A DNA stretch of 64,000 bases from positions 69,857 through 133,856 of the IMG/VR virus record IMGVR_UViG_3300030430_005376. The stretch is one strand, 5' to 3'. The DNA comes from a virus. Every line of letters starts with the position of its first letter. Positions within the stretch are counted from its first letter, which is position 1. The position numbers were made by a program, and so were the translations under genes. The notes under the pieces were generated by a model. The model had not been told where the DNA came from and made no database searches. It was given only the letters and a program-made list of their open reading frames with translations. Positions 9,031 to 19,246 of this stretch are shown piece by piece.

Positions 9031-9519
9031 TCAGAATTGCAGGACGCAGTTATCAAACTTAATTGTCATGTCAATCATCTGAACATCATCACTGTTGTAA
9101 TCAAGTGTCTGAAAATTGATGTTTGTGAGCAAGCAACCTTTAATGTCCCAGAGCTCAACAACTGTACCAATTGGATCTAGCATCTTAAGCTGAATGTCTC
9201 TCTTATAAAAGTCAGCGTATCCTGCGCGACCAGAAACAGACTCGTAGTGAGTTCTAATCCATTCCATAACCTGCTGAGCACCTGAGGGAGCGATCGGATC
9301 GTGTATGGTAACAGATAAATCGCCAAACTCAAGCTTACCTGATACTCGACGATAACTGTTGATAAAGTCTATTTTCTTATCTGTAAGCGTAATTGTAGGT
9401 CTGTTTGCCTTGGCAATTAAGAATGCGTCAATGCCTTCAATTGCAAGAACCCACCGATAATTTCTTTTAGGCTCAAATTTGTTTGGTAACATATCTGTGA
9501 CTGATAGTGTTTCTGCCAT
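9031..9519 (-). CDS. Tail tube protein (T4 gp19 family)
   Basis: A 162-residue protein that forms the inner tube by stacked hexamers. Length and pattern match the gp19 family: 'FEPKRNYRWVLAIEGIDAFL' near the N-terminus, a basic beta-strand region, 'LSVTIHDPIAPSGAQQVMEW' in the middle, and 'GCLLTNINFQTLDY' followed by a strand ending in a conserved F. It lies immediately downstream of the two sheath genes and is followed by a strong terminator, fitting high-level late expression. Ribosome site GAGGAG lies upstream of the ATG. Confidence 0.92.
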   Translation of the reverse strand: MAETLSVTDMLPNKFEPKRNYRWVLAIEGIDAFLIAKANRPTITLTDKKIDFINSYRRVSGKLEFGDLSVTIHDPIAPSGAQQVMEWIRTHYESVSGRAGYADFYKRDIQLKMLDPIGTVVELWDIKGCLLTNINFQTLDYNSDDVQMIDMTIKFDNCVLQF

Positions 9520-9550
9520 TTATAACTCCTCAATATAATATATAGGTTTT

Positions 9551-12500
9551 CTAGATAGTTGTTCCAGCATTTGTCACAACAAAGTCGAGAGCAACAAACT
9601 CGATAGCTCTTGTAGGCTGCAAGAAGATTTTTCCTCTAATCGTGTTGTTTTCAACATCTGCTTGGGTTGTTGTTGTTGTGTCGATTATCACTCTGAACCT
9701 ATCAACACCTTGTTTCTCTTGAACTGATTGAAGAATTGGGTTGACAAGACGTGAGAATCTGTCAAGTGTTTCTGATCTGTTAGGTTCGAACAGAAGCGTG
9801 TTTGCAACGCCGCGGACCTTCCTTCTAACATCTATGAGTAATCTTCTGATGTTGACTCTATCGAGTGCAGAATTAGCTGCAAGTAGTGTCTTCTGTCCCC
9901 ATATTGCTAGAGGTCTTCCTGGATATTGAGCCAGTGGGTTAATGTCTGCATCATAGAGATCATCAAGGTTTGTTCTGTTCAAACTAACGCTTGTACTTTC
10001 TACAGCGTTTAGTGCACCACGTGTAAAGCCAGCTGGAGCAAACCAAGGATGCCCTATTCTATCGTTAAGAGAGAAAGCACCAATTGTCACAACTGACGGT
10101 GGAACAGAGACAAGTGCACGAGTGTCGGGGTCGGTAACTGTTACGTCAGGGAAGTAAGCAGCTGCAAACGATGAATCAAGTGCTCTGTTCTTAAAAGCAG
10201 TAACTGTGTTTGCGACGTGAGGATTTTGAACAGAAGAAGTAATGACAGAGTTGAACTGGTCTCTCTCTTCAATATCCATAATGAGCATTGCATCAAATCT
10301 ATTTTCCATAGCGTCAATTGCAAAGTCTGTGACAGACGAGTGACGAATCCCTGGTACTGTGAGAAGTTGGATATCTACGTCAGACGTTGAAGCCATGATG
10401 TCAATAGCTTTTCTGTAAGCAGCTACTGTAGGTCCTGCAGTACCGCCTTGGTTTGTAGAGTCATCAATTTCTCGCTTAGCAGCATTATTAGTTAAGTCAC
10501 GCTTATCTTTGTTGAATATTTCAACACCATTGAAGCCGCCCTGCATAGGAACTGTAAACTTAAGGTATTTTCTATTTCCGACTATTTTCAAGTCGTCCAT
10601 GGTCAATCCTCTAGTTTTATTATCGTCGTTAGCAGATATTACTCCATTTCTAACGTATGATGCGCTTAACCACTGATCTGGGTCAGCAAAAGTATCTGAT
10701 CCTGTTCTTACAAGAATCTTTTCTAAGCTGAATCTGTTGTTGTTAAAGCGATCACTGTCTAAAACTGCACCGTTCTGGTCGACAACACCTGGGTTGTTAC
10801 CTACCGAGAAGTTAATTGCATCTTTTCTGTGATTAGGGAAGTGCTTGACAAAAGTAAACAGTGATTGGTCGAAAGGTGTATTGGCATTTGGCGTAGTTGA
10901 ATTTTCAACTCTATTGGGTTGCATGCCCCAGTAGAGTGAAGAGTCCGATCTTTTGCTCAAACCCGTGCCTTGTGCGACTGTGCTTCTGTATGGGAAAGGA
11001 GGCTCAACAATTCGTTGATGTTGACCAGAATCAGTATCTAGATCGTGCCTAGCCATTTTAACACCATTAAGAAGACTACCTGAAGTAACCAAGTGGTTGG
11101 GCCCTCTATAACCCATAGGCAAAGCATCATCAGGGACTTCGTTCTTTTTCAAAGCATCAGAAATTTGAACTCTAATAAATCTAGATCTAACAGGGTGCGT
11201 ACCATCCACTACTATTTTTTGTGATTCTGCATCAGCATCAAAATTGTAAAGTATTTCTTGATCACCAATTGCTCTTCCGACAAAGCGAGAAGACCCCGGA
11301 TCTAAAGATAGGCCTCTAAAAGACTCGAAAACTTTTCTTTCATCATCAGTATCGTTAAAGTCTCTAACTAGCAGGTCAAATGTACCGTACTCGTCACTAT
11401 CAGAAGTAGATTTTACTATGTTCTCTATTGATATTTTAAATCTAGAAGAAAGACCTTCACCTGCAGATAGTGCCTTAACTCTAAAAAGATTGTAGGGAAC
11501 CGCACCGTAACCTTGCGATATTATAAAAGGTGTCATTGCATGCGAGAAACGATCTTCAAAAGATTCATACACAGGAACTGTCGAAGAAGGCGCGCCTTCG
11601 CCGGCGGCAACTCTTTCAACTGAAGAGGTGAGCAGCATAGCAATTGGCTCCTCATCATTCTGATATTTTTCTGCAACCATAGCACCTGAACCTGTTACAG
11701 CTGCGATGTTTGGATGTATGTCGTAAGAGCCATAAAGGAAGTGACCTTTTTCTTCTATTTTAAGCGGATCTGTGTTGAAAACATTAGCAAAGTAATTGTT
11801 TGCAGTCATGTCAAATGAAGCCGTTATTACTGTCGGACTAGCAGTGGTACCCTTGTAGCCGTTCATGAGCAACACAAAGTCTTGTGCACCTGCAGTTAAC
11901 TTAACAGAACCAGACGTGAAACCTCTAACAGTTGAGGAATCTGCTGTGCTTGCCGGGGCACTGTTATCTACGCCGTTCTCGTTTCCACTTAAAGCTAAGA
12001 CGACACCGCTTGGCGCAAGAAGAACACCACGAAGGATAGGTACAGCCCGAGGAGCTGTCACACCGCCAGACAGGCTTGATGCTGCAAGTGTGGCTGCAGA
12101 AGACTCTGCCAAGGCAATGCTGTTTCCTATTGCACCTATGGACAATGCTGCTGTTAGTGTAATTGTCGTGGTTGTGGATCCTTCTGCTGCTGATAAGTTT
12201 GTTATACCTGACGTTGCAGCACCTGAGATGTTTGATCCGTACTTTACCTTTAAGGTATCAGATGACCCGTTAATTGCCAACACAATGTTATCGGTTTGTT
12301 GTGTTGTTGAACCACCTGCCATAGATACAAAGATTTGATTTGCAGTTGGTGTTCCGCCCATAGCATTTTTTATGACTATTTCAATTGTCTTGCTACTGTC
12401 TGCACCCATTCCAGCAGGAGTAGTTATCGTAATTGTTTCACCGTCTGAAAGACTACTTCCTATTGTAAGCGCATCTGTTAAAGAAGCAGCTGCTACAGCC

Positions 12501-12988
12501 TCTGGCGTAGTTTTCTGTATTCCAGCATCACTAAATATTGTCGAACCATTCGACTCAGACATGAAGCATCCGAGGAAGTATGTCCGGCCATGGCCGGCTC
12601 CACCAGTGTTAGCAAACGGGTTGTTACCAACAATTCCGTTATCTTGAACAATTGATTGTCCTACGACGAAACCTGCGTTTGTAACGTTTCCTGTCGCTGA
12701 ATCTCTCTTTTTTCCGTCACCGGCTCCTAAAACTCTGACGTAAGTTACAGCTTGCGCATTTTTTAACCATTCGTTAACCGCGATAGGTCCAAATTTTGTA
12801 CCATCAGATGCACCATACGCTAACTTGAACTCACCGTAATTTGCAAAAGTAAGAGGCACGAAAGCAGGACCTTCGAGCGCCGTACCAACAATACCTGCAG
12901 GAACACCGGTAGGACCAGTAGGAGTAGGTCCAGAAAGATCTATTTCTCTTGTGCTTACACCTGCTGATTTAAAAGTTAATTCTGCCAT
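9551..12988 (-). CDS. Contractile tail sheath protein, copy B (with inserted beta domain)
   Basis: A 1145-residue sheath protein. The N-terminal part has the sheath start pattern ('STREIDLSG', 'GIVGTALEGPAFVP'). The C-terminal 350 residues hold the conserved sheath core: 'WFAPAGFTRGALN' and 'GQKTLLAANSALDRVNIRRL', and the final strand 'TRAIEFVALDFVVTNAG'. Residues about 165-310 are a Thr/Ser/Ala-rich beta domain that the neighbouring sheath lacks. T4 gp18 has 659 residues, so this is unusually big, with extra surface domains. It is a diverged paralogue of the gene just upstream. Ribosome site GGAG. Confidence 0.92.
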   Translation of the reverse strand: MAELTFKSAGVSTREIDLSGPTPTGPTGVPAGIVGTALEGPAFVPLTFANYGEFKLAYGASDGTKFGPIAVNEWLKNAQAVTYVRVLGAGDGKKRDSATGNVTNAGFVVGQSIVQDNGIVGNNPFANTGGAGHGRTYFLGCFMSESNGSTIFSDAGIQKTTPEAVAAASLTDALTIGSSLSDGETITITTPAGMGADSSKTIEIVIKNAMGGTPTANQIFVSMAGGSTTQQTDNIVLAINGSSDTLKVKYGSNISGAATSGITNLSAAEGSTTTTITLTAALSIGAIGNSIALAESSAATLAASSLSGGVTAPRAVPILRGVLLAPSGVVLALSGNENGVDNSAPASTADSSTVRGFTSGSVKLTAGAQDFVLLMNGYKGTTASPTVITASFDMTANNYFANVFNTDPLKIEEKGHFLYGSYDIHPNIAAVTGSGAMVAEKYQNDEEPIAMLLTSSVERVAAGEGAPSSTVPVYESFEDRFSHAMTPFIISQGYGAVPYNLFRVKALSAGEGLSSRFKISIENIVKSTSDSDEYGTFDLLVRDFNDTDDERKVFESFRGLSLDPGSSRFVGRAIGDQEILYNFDADAESQKIVVDGTHPVRSRFIRVQISDALKKNEVPDDALPMGYRGPNHLVTSGSLLNGVKMARHDLDTDSGQHQRIVEPPFPYRSTVAQGTGLSKRSDSSLYWGMQPNRVENSTTPNANTPFDQSLFTFVKHFPNHRKDAINFSVGNNPGVVDQNGAVLDSDRFNNNRFSLEKILVRTGSDTFADPDQWLSASYVRNGVISANDDNKTRGLTMDDLKIVGNRKYLKFTVPMQGGFNGVEIFNKDKRDLTNNAAKREIDDSTNQGGTAGPTVAAYRKAIDIMASTSDVDIQLLTVPGIRHSSVTDFAIDAMENRFDAMLIMDIEERDQFNSVITSSVQNPHVANTVTAFKNRALDSSFAAAYFPDVTVTDPDTRALVSVPPSVVTIGAFSLNDRIGHPWFAPAGFTRGALNAVESTSVSLNRTNLDDLYDADINPLAQYPGRPLAIWGQKTLLAANSALDRVNIRRLLIDVRRKVRGVANTLLFEPNRSETLDRFSRLVNPILQSVQEKQGVDRFRVIIDTTTTTQADVENNTIRGKIFLQPTRAIEFVALDFVVTNAGTTI

Positions 12989-13015
12989 TTAGTTTCTCCA
13001 TATATCCTTTTATAA

Positions 13016-16000
13016 TTATTCAAAACTTACGCCTGAATTGGTAATAATGAAATCTATTGCAATAAATTCTGCTGCTCTTGTTGGGACAAGCACAATTCTT
13101 CCATTAAGTCTATTCTGTTCTGCGTCTTCTGCAGTGTTGTTTGAAGAATCCATTATGACTCTGAAAGAGTCAATTCCTTGATTAGATTGGATTCTTGCCA
13201 GGCGAGGCTTTGTTGAATCAATAAATCTTTGTCTAGTAACAGGTGTGTTCTGTTCAAAAATCAAACCGTTTGCAATATCTGACACAATTCTCTTAACTTC
13301 TAGCAACATTCTTCTGACGTTTACTCTATCTAGCGCAGACTTTGCTTGCTGTAGCGTTTTCTGTCCAAATATCACAAATCCTCCGTCTGGGAATGAAGCG
13401 ATAGGATTAATTCTTGTTTCATACAAAACGTTTCTATCTTCTGCGTTTAACCGAACCTCAGTGTTTAAGACCGAATCTAGTGCGCCTCTGTTAAATCCTG
13501 CAGGTGCAAACCACGGGAAAGCTACCCTGTCGTTGAAACCAAGGGCTCCGAGAGCAGCCACACTAGCTGGTACGTTTACTGCATCACCGTTAACTTCATC
13601 ATTGATAATTACATCTGGGAAGTAAACAGCTGAGTAGTTACTGTCAAGAGCTCTTCCTTCAAACTGTTCAGCAGTTTTTCTTACGTTTGGCCGAGTCGAA
13701 GCTCCATCGTAAAGCCTAGTAAGATCATCGCTAAACGGAGGAATGTCCATTAAGTATATTGCTTGGCTGTACTCTTTTGTTTTCTCCATCGCATGATCGG
13801 TAATGAAAGAACTTCTTAAACCTGGAAGTGTCACAATGTTAACTCTTGAAGCAAAAGGATCTGTAAGTATTGAGATTGCTGTTCTGTAAGAGCTCACAAT
13901 GTTGTTTTCTTTTCCAGCGCCTGGCGAAGAGACAGCTGGCAAGTTTTCATACCCAGCAGCACCTCCAGTTGCTTTGCCTCCAGAGGCAACGTCAGAAGAC
14001 TTATCATTCATAAGTCTTTGGTCTCTATCGAGAATGTTTAATCCGTCAAAGCCGCCATACATCATGTTAGTAAACTTCATGTATTCTGTAAATTTATTGA
14101 AAGCAGTGGCGGACTTAGCAGCAGCCAAGCTAGCAAATGTTAACCTATCTAGAGCACCGTCCTTAATAGTGTATCTGGGCTTTTGAACTTTACCATTTCT
14201 GATGTACGCCGCCTCTACCATGTGTGCCGAGACAGAACCTGTTATTTGATTTTGCAAAGAAACTGCGTCATCTAGGTTTTGAGTCGCAGATGCTGGCTGA
14301 TTGAAGAAGGCTACTCTTGAAAGTGTAAATTTATTGTCATTGAATAAGTCAACAGAAGAACCAGATAGTAATAAGTCTGATTTTTCTACTCCCAAGAACT
14401 TAGAGTAGGAATCTAATAATTTGTTTCTTTTACCAGATGCATTTGATTGCAAGACAGGGTTTGTAATGTCTTTTGATGAAGGAACAGTCTCAAATTTTAC
14501 ACCGAAGAAAAGCCTAGAGTCAGCTAGTTCTAAGATACCTGGGTCTCCTGTAAAGGAAGGAGAACTGTTAACTGCGCCTCTTGAAGCTTTAAACCTGAGA
14601 GGTACTGGTGGAAGTATAGATCTCTGCAATGCTGAACTACCAACGCAACCTAATCTAAGAGTTGATGCGTGGTCACTTCCTCCTGCAAGAGTTGAAGTAG
14701 AGTCTGTAAGTGAAGTCGTTGTCTTAATCAGTGGAAGCCCTCTGAATCCGAAAGGAAGCGCGTCAGCCGGGACTTCGCCGTCTTCAACAGCAGCATTCAT
14801 GACAATTCTAACAAAAGAAGATCTGTTTGGTCTCTTACCCGAAACGTTCACTCTTCTTTCAGACTCAGTCTCTGCATCAAAATTAAACACGGCTTTGAAA
14901 TCACCAATCTTGGTACCGACATAATCATCATCACCTGGATTAAGTGTGCAAAGAGGATACTGCTCCAGAATTTTCATATCAGTGTCAGTATCTGTGTAGT
15001 CTCTTACTAAAACTGTAAAAGTTCCGTATGGATTCTTAGGATCTGTTGATCTTCTTAAGTTTGATATTGAAATTTTAACTCTTCTATTTCCTGCGACACC
15101 ATCATCAATTGACTCAAAGTGAAACAAGTCATACTCAGTATCTCCAAACGGCTGTGAGATAAACGAAGTGCTTCTCGAAGGACGATATCTTGTATCAAAT
15201 CTTCCGTAGAGCTCTGTAAAGGGAGATCCTAATAATCCTCCAGACTGGACTTGAGCATCTGATCCAGATGTGATACCTACGCTACCTGCAGAAGTCTTTA
15301 CTTTTGCAAGTTCTGATTCAATTGGAAAGTCTGCATAGAGCAAGTGCTGCTCAGTGCCGAATCTGTCTGGGTTGGTGTTGAGAATTTTTCCAACAAAGTG
15401 TTGGCTTGCTGGATCTAGAGAAGCTGTGTAGATCCTAAGACCTGCTTGACCTTCATCATTTCCGTACAAGGATCCCATTGAAGAAGAAAGTACTATCTTA
15501 AAAGTACCAGCCCCAGAGCTACCGTCGTAAGCACTTATTGTTGCAATATCGTCGCTCACATTCGAGGTTGAGTAAGACTGATCATGGTCCAGAACCATGA
15601 CTCTGGATCCTGTAGCAGTAAGTATCATTGATCTTACAAAGTGCATGTCGCCTGTAGATGTTACAGAGCTGTTATCTGTAAGTACTGGATAACCTGCTGC
15701 CTCATTTGTCCCCTGTGTATGAATTGCTGTTAAAAACTGAACTGTTCCGTTGTATCTACTATCTTCAGATGCTTCTGCTCTAGAACCTGAGAGTCTGAAG
15801 CCTGCGTTTTTAACAATACCTGCAGTTTGTGTTAGAGAAATTTCTGATGTCGTAGCGTTTGCACCTGCCCCCAACACTCTAATGTATGTAAGAGCTGTTC
15901 TGTTTTTTAACCACTCGTTAGCTGCATAAGGACCAAACCTATCAGGGTCTAGAGAACCAAATTTTGATTCAAAATCAGCAAATGATCCCACAGTAACTGG

Positions 16001-16129
16001 CACAAACGCAGGTCCTTTTATTGAAGTTCCAATTACTCCTGCCGGGGTGCCTACAATCTCTGTAGTACGCTGAGTGAGATCAATCTCTCTCTCAAAAAAG
16101 CCCGGAGATCTGAAAGTTTGTTCTGCCAT
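13016..16129 (-). CDS. Contractile tail sheath protein, copy A
   Basis: A 1037-residue sheath protein from the ATG with AGGAG nine bases before it (an in-frame TTG one codon earlier is less likely). It shares with copy B the N-terminal pattern ('FEREIDLTQR', 'GVIGTSIKGPAFVPVT') and the C-terminal core ('WFAPAGFNRGALD', 'GQKTLQQAKSALDRVNVRRM', 'TRAAEFIAIDFIITNSG'). Identity over the full length is clearly modest, so the duplication is old. Order sheath-sheath-tube is like T4 18-19 with an added copy. Both copies keep the core contacts, so both are probably functional. Whether they mix in one sheath is open. Confidence 0.92.
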   Translation of the reverse strand: MAEQTFRSPGFFEREIDLTQRTTEIVGTPAGVIGTSIKGPAFVPVTVGSFADFESKFGSLDPDRFGPYAANEWLKNRTALTYIRVLGAGANATTSEISLTQTAGIVKNAGFRLSGSRAEASEDSRYNGTVQFLTAIHTQGTNEAAGYPVLTDNSSVTSTGDMHFVRSMILTATGSRVMVLDHDQSYSTSNVSDDIATISAYDGSSGAGTFKIVLSSSMGSLYGNDEGQAGLRIYTASLDPASQHFVGKILNTNPDRFGTEQHLLYADFPIESELAKVKTSAGSVGITSGSDAQVQSGGLLGSPFTELYGRFDTRYRPSRSTSFISQPFGDTEYDLFHFESIDDGVAGNRRVKISISNLRRSTDPKNPYGTFTVLVRDYTDTDTDMKILEQYPLCTLNPGDDDYVGTKIGDFKAVFNFDAETESERRVNVSGKRPNRSSFVRIVMNAAVEDGEVPADALPFGFRGLPLIKTTTSLTDSTSTLAGGSDHASTLRLGCVGSSALQRSILPPVPLRFKASRGAVNSSPSFTGDPGILELADSRLFFGVKFETVPSSKDITNPVLQSNASGKRNKLLDSYSKFLGVEKSDLLLSGSSVDLFNDNKFTLSRVAFFNQPASATQNLDDAVSLQNQITGSVSAHMVEAAYIRNGKVQKPRYTIKDGALDRLTFASLAAAKSATAFNKFTEYMKFTNMMYGGFDGLNILDRDQRLMNDKSSDVASGGKATGGAAGYENLPAVSSPGAGKENNIVSSYRTAISILTDPFASRVNIVTLPGLRSSFITDHAMEKTKEYSQAIYLMDIPPFSDDLTRLYDGASTRPNVRKTAEQFEGRALDSNYSAVYFPDVIINDEVNGDAVNVPASVAALGALGFNDRVAFPWFAPAGFNRGALDSVLNTEVRLNAEDRNVLYETRINPIASFPDGGFVIFGQKTLQQAKSALDRVNVRRMLLEVKRIVSDIANGLIFEQNTPVTRQRFIDSTKPRLARIQSNQGIDSFRVIMDSSNNTAEDAEQNRLNGRIVLVPTRAAEFIAIDFIITNSGVSFE

Positions 16130-16187
16130 CAATTTCTCCTAAATTTTCTATTATAACTATGTTTCGAATTCTTAAACATCTCTTTAA

Positions 16188-17399
16188 TTATGAATCAATT
16201 GACTCAATTTCCTCTAATAATTCAGAAGAGGCGACGGTCTCGCCTGTTCTTTGATTTCTATGTCTTACTTTTGAAAATTCAGTCTTTGTGCTATTAGTAA
16301 AAGGATTGACAATTTTGTTTTCAAGAACTTCTCTGCTTTGTCCTCTCTGCAGTTGATTTTCTTTTATGTTTGTAAGATCTTGAAGTACATGCCTTTTAAC
16401 CTTGTCTCTCTTTCTCTCAGGCTGATAATCAATTACTTCTGCTTCTCCTTGAGTTACACCAAAACTAATTTCTGGTGCAGATATGTAGCTTCTCAATAGT
16501 TTTGGCATGCCCGGGTGTTTAGGATTGATAATGTAGCCCGGAATGGTAACTGTGAAGCTGTGTTTAATAATTCTTTCACTCTCAGTAAATTCATCTAAAT
16601 TAGTGCCGGAATTTGAGAAAGGACCTGAAAAGAAAGCTACTAATTCATATCCTCCTTCTGTCAGCATTGGTATTTCTTCACCTTGCCCGGTAAAGTTAAG
16701 CAAAAGTGTTTCAATCATTTGGTTTGATTGCTTCATGTACTGTGTCCAAAAAATCACATCATAAGTCACTGCAACAAATTCTGGATAAGGTATTTCAATA
16801 ATTTCAAACATGTTGCGACCTAAGTCTTCTTTTAGCGATACTTCAGCAACACTAGAAAATCCTAAATTTGCAGAAGATCTTCTAGTAGAGACAGATTCAG
16901 GTCTTGCTGCAAAGCCCGGAGTTGGGTTGTTTAGAATAAAGTTGTTTTTTGATGATACATTTTTTTGGCTTTTGAGCCCCTGCTTGTTAATAATATTTTG
17001 ATACTTTCTATCTCTTTCGCTAAGTCTATATTTGATTATATAACTTTCTTGTTCTCTAAAAGCAATAGCAGTTCTTTTGTTTGCTTGAGATGGTGAAAAG
17101 TCAATATTTTGTCGCATTATTGAAACTAAAGGTAAAATTAGAGCGTTTTCACTGTCTCGAATTGGGTTCTTTCTTCTTGTAAGCGCGAATCTTTCACCTG
17201 ACGCAAAAATAACAGGAACTTTCTGAACAGAACCTTTGTTTTTTACTTCAAAAGAAATTTTCTCATCAAATAATTTAAATATAGCTCTGTCAATATCAGC
17301 AATTCCTATTGATGGTATGTCAAAGTCTTCTGGTGCATTATTACCATCAAAACTTCTAATTATCTTTTCACCTTTTGGATCATTTGGATTGTGAGCCAT
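16188..17399 (-). CDS. Tail sheath stabiliser / tail completion protein (T4 gp15-like, putative)
   Basis: A 403-residue protein directly between the neck proteins and the sheath genes, the place of T4 gene 15. Residues about 200-300 contain 'EIPYPEFVAVTYDVIFWTQY' and 'QMIETLLLNFTGQ', a strand-helix pattern expected of the ring that caps tail tube and sheath. The N-terminal third and the polar C-terminal tail (after residue 320, rich in Arg/Lys/Glu) are extra to gp15 (272 residues). Two bases separate it from the neck gene before it. Family call rests on pattern and gene order, not on alignment. Confidence 0.7.
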   Translation of the reverse strand: MAHNPNDPKGEKIIRSFDGNNAPEDFDIPSIGIADIDRAIFKLFDEKISFEVKNKGSVQKVPVIFASGERFALTRRKNPIRDSENALILPLVSIMRQNIDFSPSQANKRTAIAFREQESYIIKYRLSERDRKYQNIINKQGLKSQKNVSSKNNFILNNPTPGFAARPESVSTRRSSANLGFSSVAEVSLKEDLGRNMFEIIEIPYPEFVAVTYDVIFWTQYMKQSNQMIETLLLNFTGQGEEIPMLTEGGYELVAFFSGPFSNSGTNLDEFTESERIIKHSFTVTIPGYIINPKHPGMPKLLRSYISAPEISFGVTQGEAEVIDYQPERKRDKVKRHVLQDLTNIKENQLQRGQSREVLENKIVNPFTNSTKTEFSKVRHRNQRTGETVASSELLEEIESIDS

Positions 17400-17401
17400 T
17401 T

Positions 17402-18067
17402 TCAGTCCTCATCATAGAATGCAGAACCTACGTTACTAGAATCGCCTTCAGGTGAAACTTCTTTTGGTCCTGTGATTGGGCCTTCAAGTACTCCTCTCTT
17501 CTGGAGCTCTCTGACATCGCCTGTTTCGCCAAGTTTGTTATTCTTAGCACCTCTTTGTTGTACAAATGTATCTTGAACAGCATCTTCGTCTGTAAACGAT
17601 TCTGAAGTTGGACCAAACACCTTTGATATAAACTGGCCTTTTCTCGACTGTTTGCCTGTGATTGTAATATACTGCTTGTTCTCAATTTGTCCAAAAATAA
17701 CATTTGTCGCAGGGCTTTTAATGACTTCAAAAAATACAGTGCCGTACGAAAAAAAGTCCCCCTCTAATATCTCTATCCCTTTGTCAATTAAGTCTCTAGA
17801 CTGTATGTACGCTTCAACCGTGTAGTACTCTTCTGAACCGAATCTATTTGTTCTAATTTCTTGAGGAAGGTACTTAACTAAACAGTCTATTTCGATCGGG
17901 TTTTCAAAGACTTTGTCTGGTGATTCTTCATACACATCATGAACTTTAGACTTAATTTCACTAATCGGAAAATAGTAGATTCTTTGTCCTATTACGTCTT
18001 TTACAATTTCTTTAGCAACATCGTTGATGAAGTTAATTTCTCTTGGCGTTATAAAAACTCTACCCAT
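17402..18067 (-). CDS. Neck protein, T4 gp14-like
   Basis: A 221-residue protein. The first 145 residues form the conserved neck/collar domain with 'FITPREINFINDVAKEIVKD', 'YYFPIS' and 'YGTVFFEV'. The last 75 residues are polar and disordered. In T4, gp13 and gp14 join head and tail; here the pair keeps the same order (391-residue gene first, then this one) with only a 3-base gap. Reasonable family call based on motif style, length (T4 gp14 has 256) and gene order. Confidence 0.75.
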   Translation of the reverse strand: MGRVFITPREINFINDVAKEIVKDVIGQRIYYFPISEIKSKVHDVYEESPDKVFENPIEIDCLVKYLPQEIRTNRFGSEEYYTVEAYIQSRDLIDKGIEILEGDFFSYGTVFFEVIKSPATNVIFGQIENKQYITITGKQSRKGQFISKVFGPTSESFTDEDAVQDTFVQQRGAKNNKLGETGDVRELQKRGVLEGPITGPKEVSPEGDSSNVGSAFYDED

Positions 18068-18070
18068 GTA

Positions 18071-19246
18071 TTACCCCATAAATATTGCTTTACCTAGTGG
18101 CATAGGTACAAAGCGAAGTTGCTTGTTCATTTGTTCTGCCCGAGTAGACTGTATTTCTATCAGCTTGTCATATGTCATTGTTTCGAGCATTTCTTTCAGC
18201 TGTGTTTTCAACTCTTTCTGATCTTCACGCCCTTGTGATATCAAGTCTCCTCCGTTTAGTGTGACATCACCTCCAGGAATGGGTATGTTTCCAAATTTTG
18301 ATCGAACGATACCTAGTTGTTCTCTGCTCAAAGCAAGAGTGTATTGCCTTATCCACTGTCTTCCTATCGAATTAATCTTCTTGTATTCAATGTTACCAAA
18401 AGGAAGATTTGACATGTTTGATACACCTGCAATAGTTGCGTCTTTATAGGCAGGTGATGTCGGGTCTGGATATTGTCGCACTCTTATGTAAAGTTTTTTC
18501 TCAGTAAGTGAAGTAGGCGTTGGAAATATCCTAATTTTTGTGCCGCTTATTTCGTAAGAGTAGTTTGATCTTCTTACGCGGTTAGACAAATCAAGCTGTC
18601 CTGCTCTAAGAATATCTTCGAAAACAGGTAGAACATAAAATATTGTTTCTGGAGTAAATGATTCAAAAGAAAATTCATTATTCAAGTAGTTGATTGCTGA
18701 AGTTGTGTCAAAAAATCTATAAGCAGCTTGTGGGTTAAAGTGAAAAACTTCAACTATTTTAAGTTTACCCTTAGCATCGTTGAATATGGCATTGTCATTA
18801 GAATCTTTTAGCTCTGTGTACATGTCATAGTCTTGACGACCAGACTCTAGAGCAATTGAGCCTGACACTGTGTTATAAGATCCTCCGACACCTGCTTCCA
18901 TTGCGTAAGGTTCAGCAAATCTAGATAAATACTCAAGGTTGTCTCTAATGAATTTTTCTTCGCTGCCGGACGCTATGTGAGGATTATCAGCGCTTCCTGT
19001 TGGAAAACCTAAATAATTTACAAGTTGAGACTTTGCCTGGTACTGATTTAAAATTGAACTATATTCTAGCGTTGACTCTTCAAAATTTGCAAAAATTTGT
19101 TTTTTTGTGAGTTCAACACTTAAAATATCATCGCCCATCTTTCGCTTAACAAATGTGACAAGATTATCAGCCTCGCTTGAAAAAGACGAATCATCGTCGA
19201 AAATACCAAACGGTGTTGCGTTAGAAGTATTTGCAAATGTTGTCAC
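18071..19246 (-). CDS. Neck protein, T4 gp13-like
   Basis: A 391-residue protein (T4 gp13 has 309) that opens the neck-tail block. N-terminal helices carry 'LVTFVKRKMGDDILSVELTK' and 'FANFEESTLEYSSILNQY', the pattern of head-completion proteins that look like adaptor subunits. The middle includes 'YSYEISGTKIRIFPTP' beta structure, and the C-terminus is a helix ending near 'RFVPMPLGKAIFMG'. The 61-base gap before it is AT-rich ('GATATATATTATGAA' on the minus strand) and may hold a promoter, but no convincing -35/-10 pair was found. GGAG lies upstream of the ATG. Confidence 0.75.
   Translation of the reverse strand: MTTFANTSNATPFGIFDDDSSFSSEADNLVTFVKRKMGDDILSVELTKKQIFANFEESTLEYSSILNQYQAKSQLVNYLGFPTGSADNPHIASGSEEKFIRDNLEYLSRFAEPYAMEAGVGGSYNTVSGSIALESGRQDYDMYTELKDSNDNAIFNDAKGKLKIVEVFHFNPQAAYRFFDTTSAINYLNNEFSFESFTPETIFYVLPVFEDILRAGQLDLSNRVRRSNYSYEISGTKIRIFPTPTSLTEKKLYIRVRQYPDPTSPAYKDATIAGVSNMSNLPFGNIEYKKINSIGRQWIRQYTLALSREQLGIVRSKFGNIPIPGGDVTLNGGDLISQGREDQKELKTQLKEMLETMTYDKLIEIQSTRAEQMNKQLRFVPMPLGKAIFMG

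Noticed and set aside
11865-12338. 157-residue plus-strand frame opposite sheath copy B
   Set aside because: It lies wholly inside the Thr/Ala-rich inserted domain of the sheath and has no ribosome site; a composition effect.
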